NCBI GenBank assembly: GCA_006503475.1
Contig: RSEH01000385.1
Span: 1-29,815, forward strand
DNA: 29,815 bases
Reading direction: 5' to 3'
DNA from: Stentor roeselii
Lineage: Eukaryota > Ciliophora > Heterotrichea > Heterotrichida > Stentoridae
Part shown: positions 20,136 to 27,882 of the stretch, one piece after another
How positions within the stretch are numbered: the first letter of the stretch is position 1
Layout: each line of letters starts with the position of its first letter
Position numbers and translations under genes: made by a program
The notes under the pieces: model-generated
Told to the model about the DNA's origin: nothing
Databases searched by the model: none
The model's input: the letters and a program-made list of their open reading frames with translations, nothing else

Positions 20136-20796
20136 AACCTTATCAAGAGCGCGACTTCGGTCAAAACTAGACGACACAGTAAACAAGCTCCTAAAAAAAT
20201 ACGAGCCACGTCACGCCTCAGCTCGAAACCTCTTCGCTTTATTAGACTCAAAATCAGCAAACAACGAATTAATCTACACCAACAAATTCAGAACTCCAAA
20301 AAAAATAATAATCGCCGCTTCGAAGCTTCCAATGATTTTTCCAGCAGAGCCCGAGCAAAAAATCGTAAAATTCTCAAACAAAGATCGTGAAAAGCATTTA
20401 AAAACAATTTCTCCAAATCATTCAAAACCTTTATTTTCAACTGAAATTGAGATAAACCCTCGACACGTCATCAGATACTCGAACAGTCGCGTCGATCGAC
20501 TGATTCGAATGAGTGAGTCTCCGATAATGACTCGATATAAAGACTTGATCAGGTCTTGTTCAACGATTCTGCCAAACAAGGACTTCGCATTTGAGCAGGA
20601 AGAGAGAAGAATAAAAAAGATTCAAAAAAGGATTAAGAATATCATAGAAGACCCTGAGGAAAATGCAGAGTAAGAAAAAAATAGTGAAAAGATAGAAGCG
20701 AAGAGAATTAATAAGAGGTATAAAAGACAGTATGTTGGTGAAGTGCTGAGAGACTTGAAAGATGTGAGGTATATTCCTTCTTTTACTTATAAATAG
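20128..20796 (+). CDS. Basic protein with a 15-base intron; possibly the C-terminal part of the EF-hand gene
   Basis: As a separate gene it starts at ATG 20128. The open frame meets TAA at 20671-20673, but this lies inside a 15-base GT...AG segment (20670-20684). Removing it continues the frame, DEKIEAKRINKRYKR and onward, to TAG at 20794-20796. That gives about 217 residues. The protein is highly basic (many Lys/Arg), with a helical charged segment at about 155-195 and no membrane segment. No family was recognised. It has no upstream leader, since it overlaps the EF-hand stop, and a 16-base intron candidate would fuse the two in frame. I slightly favour one fused gene. The next gene begins six bases after this stop. 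Confidence 0.7.
20132..20147 (+). other. Candidate 16-base intron joining the EF-hand frame to the next
   Basis: GTAAAACCTTATCAAG begins GTAA, ends AG and carries an A six bases from its 3' end, as do both 15-base introns here. It contains the TAA that would end the EF-hand protein. Its removal puts the upstream frame exactly into the downstream frame (NNA then ARLRSKL). Introns of 16 bases are a known minor class in heterotrichs. It replaces an awkward same-strand overlap with one continuous gene. Confidence 0.5.
20670..20684 (+). other. 15-base intron
   Basis: GTAAGAAAAAAATAG, GT...AG, exactly 15 bases, with an in-frame TAA. Without splicing the frame would stop at 20673. With splicing it continues for about 37 well-formed, Lys/Arg-rich codons to a TAG six bases before the next ATG. 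Confidence 0.8.
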
Positions 20797-20802
20797 TGTA
20801 AC

Positions 20803-23800
20803 ATGGACTACAAGTACCCTTTTGATGAGAAACTTACTGAGTTTATTGCTGGTAATGCGGAAATCGCGCTTGTTGGATTTTATGGAGATCAGAAAGCACT
20901 TCAAGCGGCTCTTGCACTTTACCTCGATCATTCTTTTACCCTTGATTCAGGATTCTACATTGTCTTAAACAATGCAAAAACTAGAGCTGGACTTGTTTAT
21001 TCCTCAGGTTTTGATAATTTTTACAAGGAAAATGAACAGGCTAAGATTTTTGTGTCTTTTTTGATTTCTATATGTATCACTGTTGTTCCTTGTCTTTCTA
21101 GGTTCCATGTTGAAAACTGGTACTTTTCAGAAAATGCTTTCCTTCGAAGTCACTTCAACAGGACCTTCAAAACAATTTCAGCGGAAAAGTTGAATTTTCT
21201 CTCACTTAGCTTGAAAGAAAGTTTTAAAATCAAAAACTCTGAATTGAACTTAAGTCATCTTTTTATTTCTAAAGGATTCGCTTATGAGTTTAAAGACAGT
21301 TTTAATAACCCTGACAGTTTGATTCAGTTAAAAAGGCTGACTTCTCAACTAATCCTTGATATTTTTCAAGGAAATCTCAAAGAAAATGAGCTTTTCTCAA
21401 AATTTTACATTTTTTTAAATGAAATCGACTGCATGGTTTATTGCAAACCTGAAAAAATCAAAGAAGTATTTGAAACTTTGCAAGATTTATACTTGAAATA
21501 TTGCTCTGAAATTCCTCAAATTTACTCAAACATGTGTGACTTAATAAAAGAAGAACTTTTTGATAACACCCAGAAACTTACAATGAGCATTGAATTGAAA
21601 AATGAAAGTATTTTCGATGAGTTTAAAACGAAAATAATGAAAAAACCGAAAGATTTAAACAGTGAAAGAATTAAAAAAATATTCATGGGACTTATGAAGA
21701 GTTACCTGGAACCTAATGAGTTGATATATGCTGAGACTCTGATAAACCAAAAGATGCAAGAGGCTCATCGAGAAGCTTACTCGATCAGAGAGTGCATCAA
21801 GAAAAAAGCACTTGAAAAGGTATCAGCTTTAGAAGCCTTTTTGATAAGGCAAGGTCTGATCATCAGTCAATACAATTTAAAAGAACTGAGTAAATCGACG
21901 ACTGATATCAAGGCAAATGAAGTAAACATCACGACTTCTACACATTTAGGAAAAATTAAAACTATTAAAACAATGACAAACCAGAACTTTGCATGTTTGT
22001 TTGAAAATTATGAAGTTGGTATAAGCAACTTGGTCCTTTTTTCAAATGGAGTCGATTATGTGCATCAGGTCCTTCAAGGTGTTAACTTTGATATCGCCGA
22101 AGGGTCTACTGAGGACTTTTTAGTCATTATCGACAACTCGAAATACTTAATTTCAGTCTTCGCAGTTGAAGAAAATTATTTCGTGTTAAAATTCGAAAAA
22201 ACAAGTGAAACGATTATGAATTTTTCACACTTTTTAAATCTAAGTCTTGAGATGGTTTATATTGATGATCAAGGAAGATTCAACATAATTGACCTGACTT
22301 CGAAAGACCCTCGAAGATTTTACAATTTGACTCATTTCGCTATCAACACCAGCTGTTATTCTGAAAAGTTTCTAATGGTAAATGTTTGCGAAGACTCACA
22401 ATTAATGTGCATTAGAATCAATAAACAACTGATGATTTTTCATAGATATGATGATCTTATCTTCAAATTAGACATCAACCCTTCCCAGTTCAAAAAAGCT
22501 TTTATTCTTATGGTGAACTCGAAGTACCTACTGGTAATCGTGAACAAGTCTAACAGTCAAGTCTGCGAAATAATTTTTGATAAGTTTAAACAAGATCGAA
22601 CTTACAGAAACTACATCATTGACGTACTTGAAGACGCTACTCTTTCAATTTTAAATAAATTTCTGGTAAAGTGCAAAGAAATCAGAGTATTCATCGACTC
22701 AGAGCACACCCCTGACAATATCTCAGCTTATTTCTCGATATTAAAAACAGCAAATCAGTACTTTAAGATCATGAATGACTTCATCACTGAAGACCTTTTC
22801 ACCCCATCAATGACTTTACAATGTTTATCAAAAACTTTACTTCAATATTCTTCTTACAAGCTTTTTGAACCTGCACCTTTCAGGCTTTTGTTAAAATCGG
22901 AAGTGATTAACTCAAAGCATCATCCGATAGTAAATCAAATACAAGATCAACTTCAATTCGGGTACTTTGAAAGTGAATTTTTTAAAATGGATTCAGTGAT
23001 TTTTGTGTCGATTATAGGAGAAAGTCAGTCTATTGTGAAAAGGGTACTTCAAAGTATCTTTCATGTTGATGTTTTTGCATTGGAAGAAGGGGGTTTTATG
23101 TATTATTCGAATATTCAAGGGAATAATTTCGCTGTTTTGGCTGTTGTTTTGAGGCATACTGAATTAACAAGTAGTTCTTTGAAAATTTATGAATTTATCA
23201 CTGCGCTTTCGGATATTATTATTTTACCTGTTTGGATGAAAAGTCATGAACATGTTCCTAGAATTATTTCTGAACTTTTTTATTGTAGCCGAAGGATTGA
23301 TGAAAGTCGATATTATCATTTTAAGCTTGAATATCTGGTTTTTGACTGGAATGAAAATAAACATAATTTTGTTTATGAGTCTTTGTCTAGGGTACCTGTG
23401 GAGGCTTATGTTGCATTATTTGGATATTGTGAATCAGTGACTTACTTTTCAGAGTGCTTGATTTATCAGAAGAGACTTATTGGTTTGAAACAGAGGTACT
23501 CAGGCAAAGATCTAATCACGAATATCAAGTTAGTATTATCTCAAGTCACAACTGGCGACACTCACAGTCAAGACTACTGGATCTACAAAAACCTTTCATC
23601 AATATCCAAATGGAAAGGCGAAATTTGCGAAGAAAAAAACGGTATCTGCGACCACGAAGTAAATATAATCAACAACGAATTTAAACAAGTTCCAATATTT
23701 TTACGTTTAAGTCACTCTGAAAATCATCTCTGCGCAGAAAGATGTTTTAAATGTTCCTGTTACTGTCAACTAGAAATCGGTCATTTCGGCCTTCATTCAT

Positions 23801-23955
23801 CAAAAAAACATTACGATTGTGATTTGGAATTTTTCAATGAAAAAAGGAAAAATAAAGATGGAAAAGTTGGTTTTGGCATTGAACGTAAAAATGAATGGTG
23901 GAAAAATAATTGGGAAACCCCTGAAGAGTCGATTTTAGGACTTTTGAATAATTAA
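20803..23955 (+). CDS. VLIG/GBP-like protein with two degenerate GTPase domains and a Cys/His-rich tail
   Basis: 1050 residues, ATG 20803 to TAA. Near the N-terminus, IALVGFYGDQKA (21-32) sits where a dynamin-like GTPase has its P-loop GxxxxGK(S/T). Lys is kept but the second Gly and the Ser/Thr are not. The following strands, with DSGFYIVLNN and an SFLISICITVVP helix, keep the order of a GBP-type fold. A second copy begins around 734 (VSIIGESQS, Gly739) in the very-large-inducible-GTPase style, but the GKST of that loop is replaced by Ile-Val-Lys-Arg. Residues 380-560 are strand-rich. The tail 977-1006 has five Cys in CxxxCxxCxCxC followed by H994, H998, H1003 and C1006, a probable zinc site seen in related protist proteins. 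Both domains look unable to bind GTP normally, so a pseudo-GTPase scaffold is likely. The family call is from motif order only. Confidence 0.55.
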   Translation: MDYKYPFDEKLTEFIAGNAEIALVGFYGDQKALQAALALYLDHSFTLDSGFYIVLNNAKTRAGLVYSSGFDNFYKENEQAKIFVSFLISICITVVPCLSRFHVENWYFSENAFLRSHFNRTFKTISAEKLNFLSLSLKESFKIKNSELNLSHLFISKGFAYEFKDSFNNPDSLIQLKRLTSQLILDIFQGNLKENELFSKFYIFLNEIDCMVYCKPEKIKEVFETLQDLYLKYCSEIPQIYSNMCDLIKEELFDNTQKLTMSIELKNESIFDEFKTKIMKKPKDLNSERIKKIFMGLMKSYLEPNELIYAETLINQKMQEAHREAYSIRECIKKKALEKVSALEAFLIRQGLIISQYNLKELSKSTTDIKANEVNITTSTHLGKIKTIKTMTNQNFACLFENYEVGISNLVLFSNGVDYVHQVLQGVNFDIAEGSTEDFLVIIDNSKYLISVFAVEENYFVLKFEKTSETIMNFSHFLNLSLEMVYIDDQGRFNIIDLTSKDPRRFYNLTHFAINTSCYSEKFLMVNVCEDSQLMCIRINKQLMIFHRYDDLIFKLDINPSQFKKAFILMVNSKYLLVIVNKSNSQVCEIIFDKFKQDRTYRNYIIDVLEDATLSILNKFLVKCKEIRVFIDSEHTPDNISAYFSILKTANQYFKIMNDFITEDLFTPSMTLQCLSKTLLQYSSYKLFEPAPFRLLLKSEVINSKHHPIVNQIQDQLQFGYFESEFFKMDSVIFVSIIGESQSIVKRVLQSIFHVDVFALEEGGFMYYSNIQGNNFAVLAVVLRHTELTSSSLKIYEFITALSDIIILPVWMKSHEHVPRIISELFYCSRRIDESRYYHFKLEYLVFDWNENKHNFVYESLSRVPVEAYVALFGYCESVTYFSECLIYQKRLIGLKQRYSGKDLITNIKLVLSQVTTGDTHSQDYWIYKNLSSISKWKGEICEEKNGICDHEVNIINNEFKQVPIFLRLSHSENHLCAERCFKCSCYCQLEIGHFGLHSSKKHYDCDLEFFNEKRKNKDGKVGFGIERKNEWWKNNWETPEESILGLLNN

Positions 23956-23968
23956 TTAGAATTTTTAT

Positions 23969-24451
23969 TTATAGGAGTTGGTGTTGGCAGCTTTGGAAAG
24001 GATGACAAGAAAGTTTTTCAATGTTTGAGTAGTTGAAAAGTGAATCTGGTTTTTCAAGTGTTTTAAGACTTTTGTACGAAACTTTAGATAGAAATAAACG
24101 GATTGAGTCGGAAAGATTTTCTATATGCAGAAGAAGGTCAGCGAAAAGGGAGTCAAGAGTTTTGTTTGAAATTCCTATTTCTTGGATATTTACTCTGAGG
24201 TTAATGCAAACTTTTTTCAATGCTGAGAAATGGATGAACTTGGCAAGACCTTCTATAAACAATGCATCGTTCTTCATTCTAGTGAAATTTCTGTTTATGT
24301 AACTGTTCAAAATCGACCTAGAAACTTTTCTAATTTCTTGATTTTCAATTCGATGTAGAAAATTATTCACTTTTTCCACGTCCCCAAAAGTATTCATTAT
24401 TTTTTCTAACTTGAATAAAATGATTCTAGATCCATTCTGCTTATTCTCCAT
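23969..24451 (-). CDS. Small helical protein of unknown function
   Basis: 160 residues from ATG 24451 to TAA. It is predicted almost wholly helical, with heptad-like leucines (LDSLFADLLLHIENLSDSIRLF) and no membrane segment or signal peptide. No family was recognised. Its stop is only 13 bases from the stop of the convergent pseudo-GTPase gene. Its start shares a 185-base, completely G-free (+ strand) divergent spacer with the next + gene. Confidence 0.65.
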   Translation of the reverse strand: MENKQNGSRIILFKLEKIMNTFGDVEKVNNFLHRIENQEIRKVSRSILNSYINRNFTRMKNDALFIEGLAKFIHFSALKKVCINLRVNIQEIGISNKTLDSLFADLLLHIENLSDSIRLFLSKVSYKSLKTLEKPDSLFNYSNIEKLSCHPFQSCQHQLL

Positions 24452-24638
24452 TATAACCCATCTTACACAACCAATATAACTAAAAATAAATAAATTCTAA
24501 CCCTATAAAAACCTAAAAACCTTAAAAAATCTTAATCAAAAATAATTATTCTCCAACACCCTCTAAACCTTTAAACATCCTAAAACCATTTCAACCAAAT
24601 CACCATCAATCCCTATTCCAACCCTTCAAAAAATAAAT
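24440..24638. promoter_or_regulatory. Divergent promoter region, 199 bases without a single G on +
   Basis: From 24440 to 24638 every + strand base is A, C or T; the first G is the third base of the ATG at 24637. The stretch covers the whole spacer between two divergent genes (24451 on -, 24637 on +) plus a few bases of the minus gene. It should carry both promoters. Repeated short elements such as AAACCT and AACCCT are visible, but no defined factor site can be named. Confidence 0.45.
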
Positions 24639-25599
24639 GGAATCTCTCCAACAAGACCTCGAGATCCTATCCCGAGACTACTCAATTTTCCGAATCTCGA
24701 ACAAATGGCGTTCATTCCGTTACTCCTTGAAATCCTGCGAATTATCTTCAATCCCCGAAGACTTCATAAAAATCCAGCGCGAGTCACTTTCAGTAGTCGA
24801 CTGTTACCAGCCTTCAATTCTTTTAAAGCGTCAAGAAGTGAAAAGGTCATCATCACTTTTATCAGAAATCCAAAAACTCTGGGTAAGTTTGAACCCTTTG
24901 AACCTTCGAAGCATTTCAAAGCAGGTTTATTTGGTGGTCATTGAATTGCTTTATAAACAGTTTCAAGCTGCTCAAGGAAATCCGGCTTTGGTCCCTGTTT
25001 GTGTCGCTCAAGACTGTGAAATTGACTTTAAGGATAAGAATTGTCTCACTTTTGCGGAGTTTTATGATGTTTTGTTTGAGATTATTGATGCGCTTTGTAA
25101 AAGTTCACTTGTTGGTGAGTATTCTAGAATTGTTTTTGTTTTTAAAATCAATTTGCTTAACTCGCTTCAGTTTAGATCTCTCAATCTTTGTAGCAAGCTT
25201 AATTTGGCTGAAAACTCTAGGGCTTCTTTTCATCCTTGGATGCAAAAAAGTAGGGCTTCTTCACCGGAGAGGGAAAATGAAAGGTTGCCTGGAATATTTA
25301 AAACTATGTCTAAGGAAGAATTGGCTCCGAAGTTTCTTTCGAGGGTTACAGTCAGAGTGATGAGAGACAATCATCCAATAAAATGGGACTTACAAAAGTT
25401 AATCCAAAGAAAATCCTCACCAAGCAGGTCAATAACTCCACTACTGCCATCAGTAAAAAAATCATCAAGCACAAGACGAGTAGATCTAAGACGAAAAGAC
25501 CCTCTATCAATAACCCCAATGAAAGAGCGAAAAGACACTTTTTTATTAGAAGAAGTGATCGAAGAAAGAAGCAAAAAACCATTCAAGAAGCTTTTTTGA
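24637..25599 (+). CDS. Protein with a protist helical domain (FxDxLFExxD type), basic tail
   Basis: 320 residues, ATG 24637 to TGA, the only TGA stop among the genes here. Residues 95-175 hold a helical block: QVYLVVIELLYKQF, then CEIDFKDKNCLTFAEFYDVLFEIIDAL, then EYSRIVFVF. This matches by pattern a domain found in many protist, often cilium-linked, proteins, where an EF-hand-like D-x-D-x-x-x-x-x-L-x-x-x-x-F stretch leads into FxxxLFEL-D. The function is not established. The last ~120 residues are Ser/Arg/Lys-rich and probably disordered. Codon endings switch from 21 C / 5 T in 24640-24786 to 4 C / 30 T in 25051-25197, then back towards A/C after 25380. The stop lies 10 bases from that of the next, convergent gene. 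Confidence 0.65.
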   Translation: MESLQQDLEILSRDYSIFRISNKWRSFRYSLKSCELSSIPEDFIKIQRESLSVVDCYQPSILLKRQEVKRSSSLLSEIQKLWVSLNPLNLRSISKQVYLVVIELLYKQFQAAQGNPALVPVCVAQDCEIDFKDKNCLTFAEFYDVLFEIIDALCKSSLVGEYSRIVFVFKINLLNSLQFRSLNLCSKLNLAENSRASFHPWMQKSRASSPERENERLPGIFKTMSKEELAPKFLSRVTVRVMRDNHPIKWDLQKLIQRKSSPSRSITPLLPSVKKSSSTRRVDLRRKDPLSITPMKERKDTFLLEEVIEERSKKPFKKLF

Positions 25600-25609
25600 A
25601 CTTTTCTTA

Positions 25610-25951
25610 TTATTCGATGGTTTGTATAATTTCCTCTAACTTCCCCTTAAACGATACGACACATTTCCTAGCACAATTATCATTCTTTCCACATTCACGT
25701 ATCTCTTCCACAAAGTTTTTCTATTTATCTCATACAAAAGCAGTCTTAAACCCATCTTCAACCTTTTTCCGAATTTCCATCTGAGCCTTAGAACACTGCT
25801 GAGCACAAGAATCCGCATCTTCAATATTCAAGCCATCCTTAAAACATTTCATTTCACAAACATAGCTTTCCTTTACCTTTTGCTTCATCTTTTTCATCAT
25901 TTGCATGTAAAACTCTTCTCTTGCCCCTGATAGGATATGCCTGATTTCCAT
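25610..25951 (-). CDS. FAM136A/DUF842-like CX3C protein with a 15-base intron
   Basis: 108 residues after splicing: ATG 25951, exon 1 to Phe72, intron 25735-25721, exon 2 to TAA 25612-25610. Without splicing the frame would hit TGA two codons later. Cysteines are C32-x3-C36 and C49-x3-C53, then C82, C88 and C92 (a C-x5-C-x3-C cluster), set in amphipathic helices. Twin CX3C pairs with this spacing are typical of FAM136A-like and Tim-like proteins, which are imported to the mitochondrial intermembrane space and disulfide-bonded. Exon 2 supplies the third cysteine cluster, supporting the splice. The ATG lies inside or next to the start of the divergent RMC1-like gene. Confidence 0.7.
25721..25735 (-). 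other. 15-base intron in the FAM136A-like gene
   Basis: On the minus strand, GTATGAGATAAATAG: GT...AG, 15 bases, with an in-frame TGA. It has an A six bases from the 3' end, as in the intron at 20670-20684. Splicing (phase 0) adds 36 residues including three cysteines that fit the protein family. Confidence 0.85.
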
Positions 25952-27553
25952 AGTATAACAATGGAGTATCTAAAAATAAGCAAGTTTCCTCAGCACTCGA
26001 ATCTTTTCTTTGATTGTCACAATAAGTCGCTTTTTTATATTCATCAGGATCGACTTCACTTTTCAGGAACTCACAACTCGATCAACTTGGGGCCTTACTC
26101 GAAATACCTCAGTAGAAATATTAAAAAAGCGACTCTTAATGAAGGGAGAGATGTTCTGGCTTTGGAAACTAAACCGAAAGTTATTCATTTTGTATCTATT
26201 AAAGACGTCTGTACATCGAAAGTCAGGTGTAAGTCGAAAGTTATTGGATTTTTTTTTAATGGCAAAAAAGGACAGGCCTGGGATTTTGTTGCTGTCAATG
26301 AACAAGGACTGTTGGTGGTGAAATTTGAGGAGGAACTTAAAGCAGTAGTTAAAAGTTCAGTCAACCTGATGATAGACTCTTACTTTGTGGACTCAACTCT
26401 CGGTTATCTTCTCCTGATGAGCAGTGAGACTCTCTTACTATTTTCCTTAACCTCTAAAAAGCCAGTTCAAATAAGCAAATACCGAGTAGGTTCAAACATC
26501 GCAATAACCCCAGGTGTAAACAACTTACTAATCTACAGCCAGGCATCATTAGACAGTAAACTAATCTCAATCGGCTTATTCCACTCAAAAGTCTACGTGA
26601 TCACCTTAGACGGTTTCTCAGGAACATTGACCCTCTACAAGAAAGACTCAATAAAATTCACTTTTGACCTAGACCCAGGTGCTTACAATTTGCGAGTTCA
26701 GGACAATTTGATGATTCTTCACAACTTTGGCCTTCAAGAGTCGACCATAATCGACCGTCTTCACAACCCGATAGTCTTCAAAGTGAATCATCGAGGGTCG
26801 TTAGAACTGAACCCGACCTTCATTCAGCTCGGGCAGGACTTTTCGATTGACTTGTCTTCTTCCAGCTTCTTCGAACTTCGACTAAGTCCTCCATCACTCG
26901 CCGAGTCTATTGTCAGTCCACCTGACTGCATTATTTTCTTACTTCGAAGGAAAAAATACGTCGCTGAAGGACTTTTACAGTTAAAAACTTTCCTCATTCA
27001 AGAAAAAAACGTGGAGCCTGTAGTTCGAAGACTAGTAAAACAAGAAGACAACGTGGCACTTATCAGTCAAAGTCAATTTTTAACTCAGGTGTTAATTCCT
27101 TGTTCAAAAGAACTGAAAAACTTGAAGTTTCTAGTAAAGTTTCTCCTTGTTTTCATGAAAGAACTGATTTTCGCTAATGTCCCTGTCGAGTCAGAACTTC
27201 AGATATGGGCTGTGAAGCTTTTAATTAAAACAAATGAACTTCTGGCTCTTCAGGACCTGGTAAGTTTTCATATAATTGACGACTCGAAAGACACTGCGCA
27301 GTTAATGATTGAACTAAGCAAAAGACAGCATTTTTCTTATGGGTACCTTTTGGGAATTGACATGCTTAGCAGACTAAAGCTCAGTAGTCTTGTAATGGAC
27401 GCGATGATCACTCATGGAGACTTCTACGAAACAATCCACCTGCTCAATGAACGACCTTGTCCCGGGTACGATTTGGGAAAGTTAAACAGAGAGACTCACG
27501 ACTTGTACACAAACCAAATGATTCAAACCTTCTTGAAACAAAACATTTATTAA
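25937..27553 (+). CDS. RMC1/Mic1 homologue (MON1-CCZ1 Rab7 GEF complex subunit)
   Basis: 538 residues to TAA. Residues 1-320 are strand-rich, a diverged beta-propeller: NLFFDCHNKSLFYI, HSKVYVITLDGFSGTLTLY, then LRVQDNLMILHNFGLQESTI, which match the RMC1 (C18orf8/Mic1/Bulli) propeller in order. Residues 330-538 are helical, like the Mic1 C-terminal domain. In animals RMC1 is the third subunit of the MON1-CCZ1 complex that activates Rab7 on late endosomes and autophagosomes. Human RMC1 is somewhat longer. Two starts are possible: ATG 25937, overlapping the divergent FAM136A-like start by 15 bases, or ATG 25961 (MEYLKIS, A at -3), which leaves nine bases between the two genes. The second may be the real one. 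Neither MON1 nor CCZ1 is in the window. Confidence 0.75.
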   Translation: MPDFHSITMEYLKISKFPQHSNLFFDCHNKSLFYIHQDRLHFSGTHNSINLGPYSKYLSRNIKKATLNEGRDVLALETKPKVIHFVSIKDVCTSKVRCKSKVIGFFFNGKKGQAWDFVAVNEQGLLVVKFEEELKAVVKSSVNLMIDSYFVDSTLGYLLLMSSETLLLFSLTSKKPVQISKYRVGSNIAITPGVNNLLIYSQASLDSKLISIGLFHSKVYVITLDGFSGTLTLYKKDSIKFTFDLDPGAYNLRVQDNLMILHNFGLQESTIIDRLHNPIVFKVNHRGSLELNPTFIQLGQDFSIDLSSSSFFELRLSPPSLAESIVSPPDCIIFLLRRKKYVAEGLLQLKTFLIQEKNVEPVVRRLVKQEDNVALISQSQFLTQVLIPCSKELKNLKFLVKFLLVFMKELIFANVPVESELQIWAVKLLIKTNELLALQDLVSFHIIDDSKDTAQLMIELSKRQHFSYGYLLGIDMLSRLKLSSLVMDAMITHGDFYETIHLLNERPCPGYDLGKLNRETHDLYTNQMIQTFLKQNIY

Positions 27554-27570
27554 TCATTAAACTGACTAGT

Positions 27571-27870
27571 TTAAAAATTAAGCTTTTTGGGAAATGAGTC
27601 AAGAAGCAACTTCTCACCTATTCGACGGTTATTCATCAAAATCGACTTGGATGAATCCAACACATACTGCTTATGAGACTCTGCTTTCTTCAAAGGAATT
27701 CCCATTTCATGAGAAGCTTTCACACATCTCGGACTGGAAAAACCGCACTGGTTAAAATTGATTCTTTCAGTGCTTTTCGAACAAAACACTCTCTTCGTCA
27801 ACGGAGACAAGTAAGACACTTTTGGTATCACAGGGTCAGTGATAAAGTGATACCTTTGTTTTCGGTCCAT
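27571..27870 (-). CDS. Small basic protein of unknown function
   Basis: 99 residues from ATG 27870 to TAA. Basic, with three cysteines (FCSK, QCGF, RCVK), no signal peptide or membrane segment, and no recognised family. It ends 17 bases from the convergent RMC1-like stop. It begins 12 bases after the TAG of the upstream minus-strand gene, in the same reading frame, with only sense codons (ATA ATA ATA TTT) between. It may therefore be a separate gene or a C-terminal extension made by stop-codon read-through. Confidence 0.55.
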   Translation of the reverse strand: MDRKQRYHFITDPVIPKVSYLSPLTKRVFCSKSTERINFNQCGFSSPRCVKASHEMGIPLKKAESHKQYVLDSSKSILMNNRRIGEKLLLDSFPKKLNF

Positions 27871-27882
27871 AAATATTATTAT

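Noticed and set aside
24490-24510. CTAACCCTATAAA resembling telomeric repeat
   Set aside because: Only one partial unit; no tandem array, so not a chromosome end.
25597-25629. Reading TGA as Trp or Cys (Blepharisma or Euplotes code), which would extend the gene ending at 25599 by about ten codons
   Set aside because: The >1,000-codon genes at 7065 and 20803 contain no in-frame TGA although Trp (TGG) and Cys codons are frequent; standard stops fit all genes.
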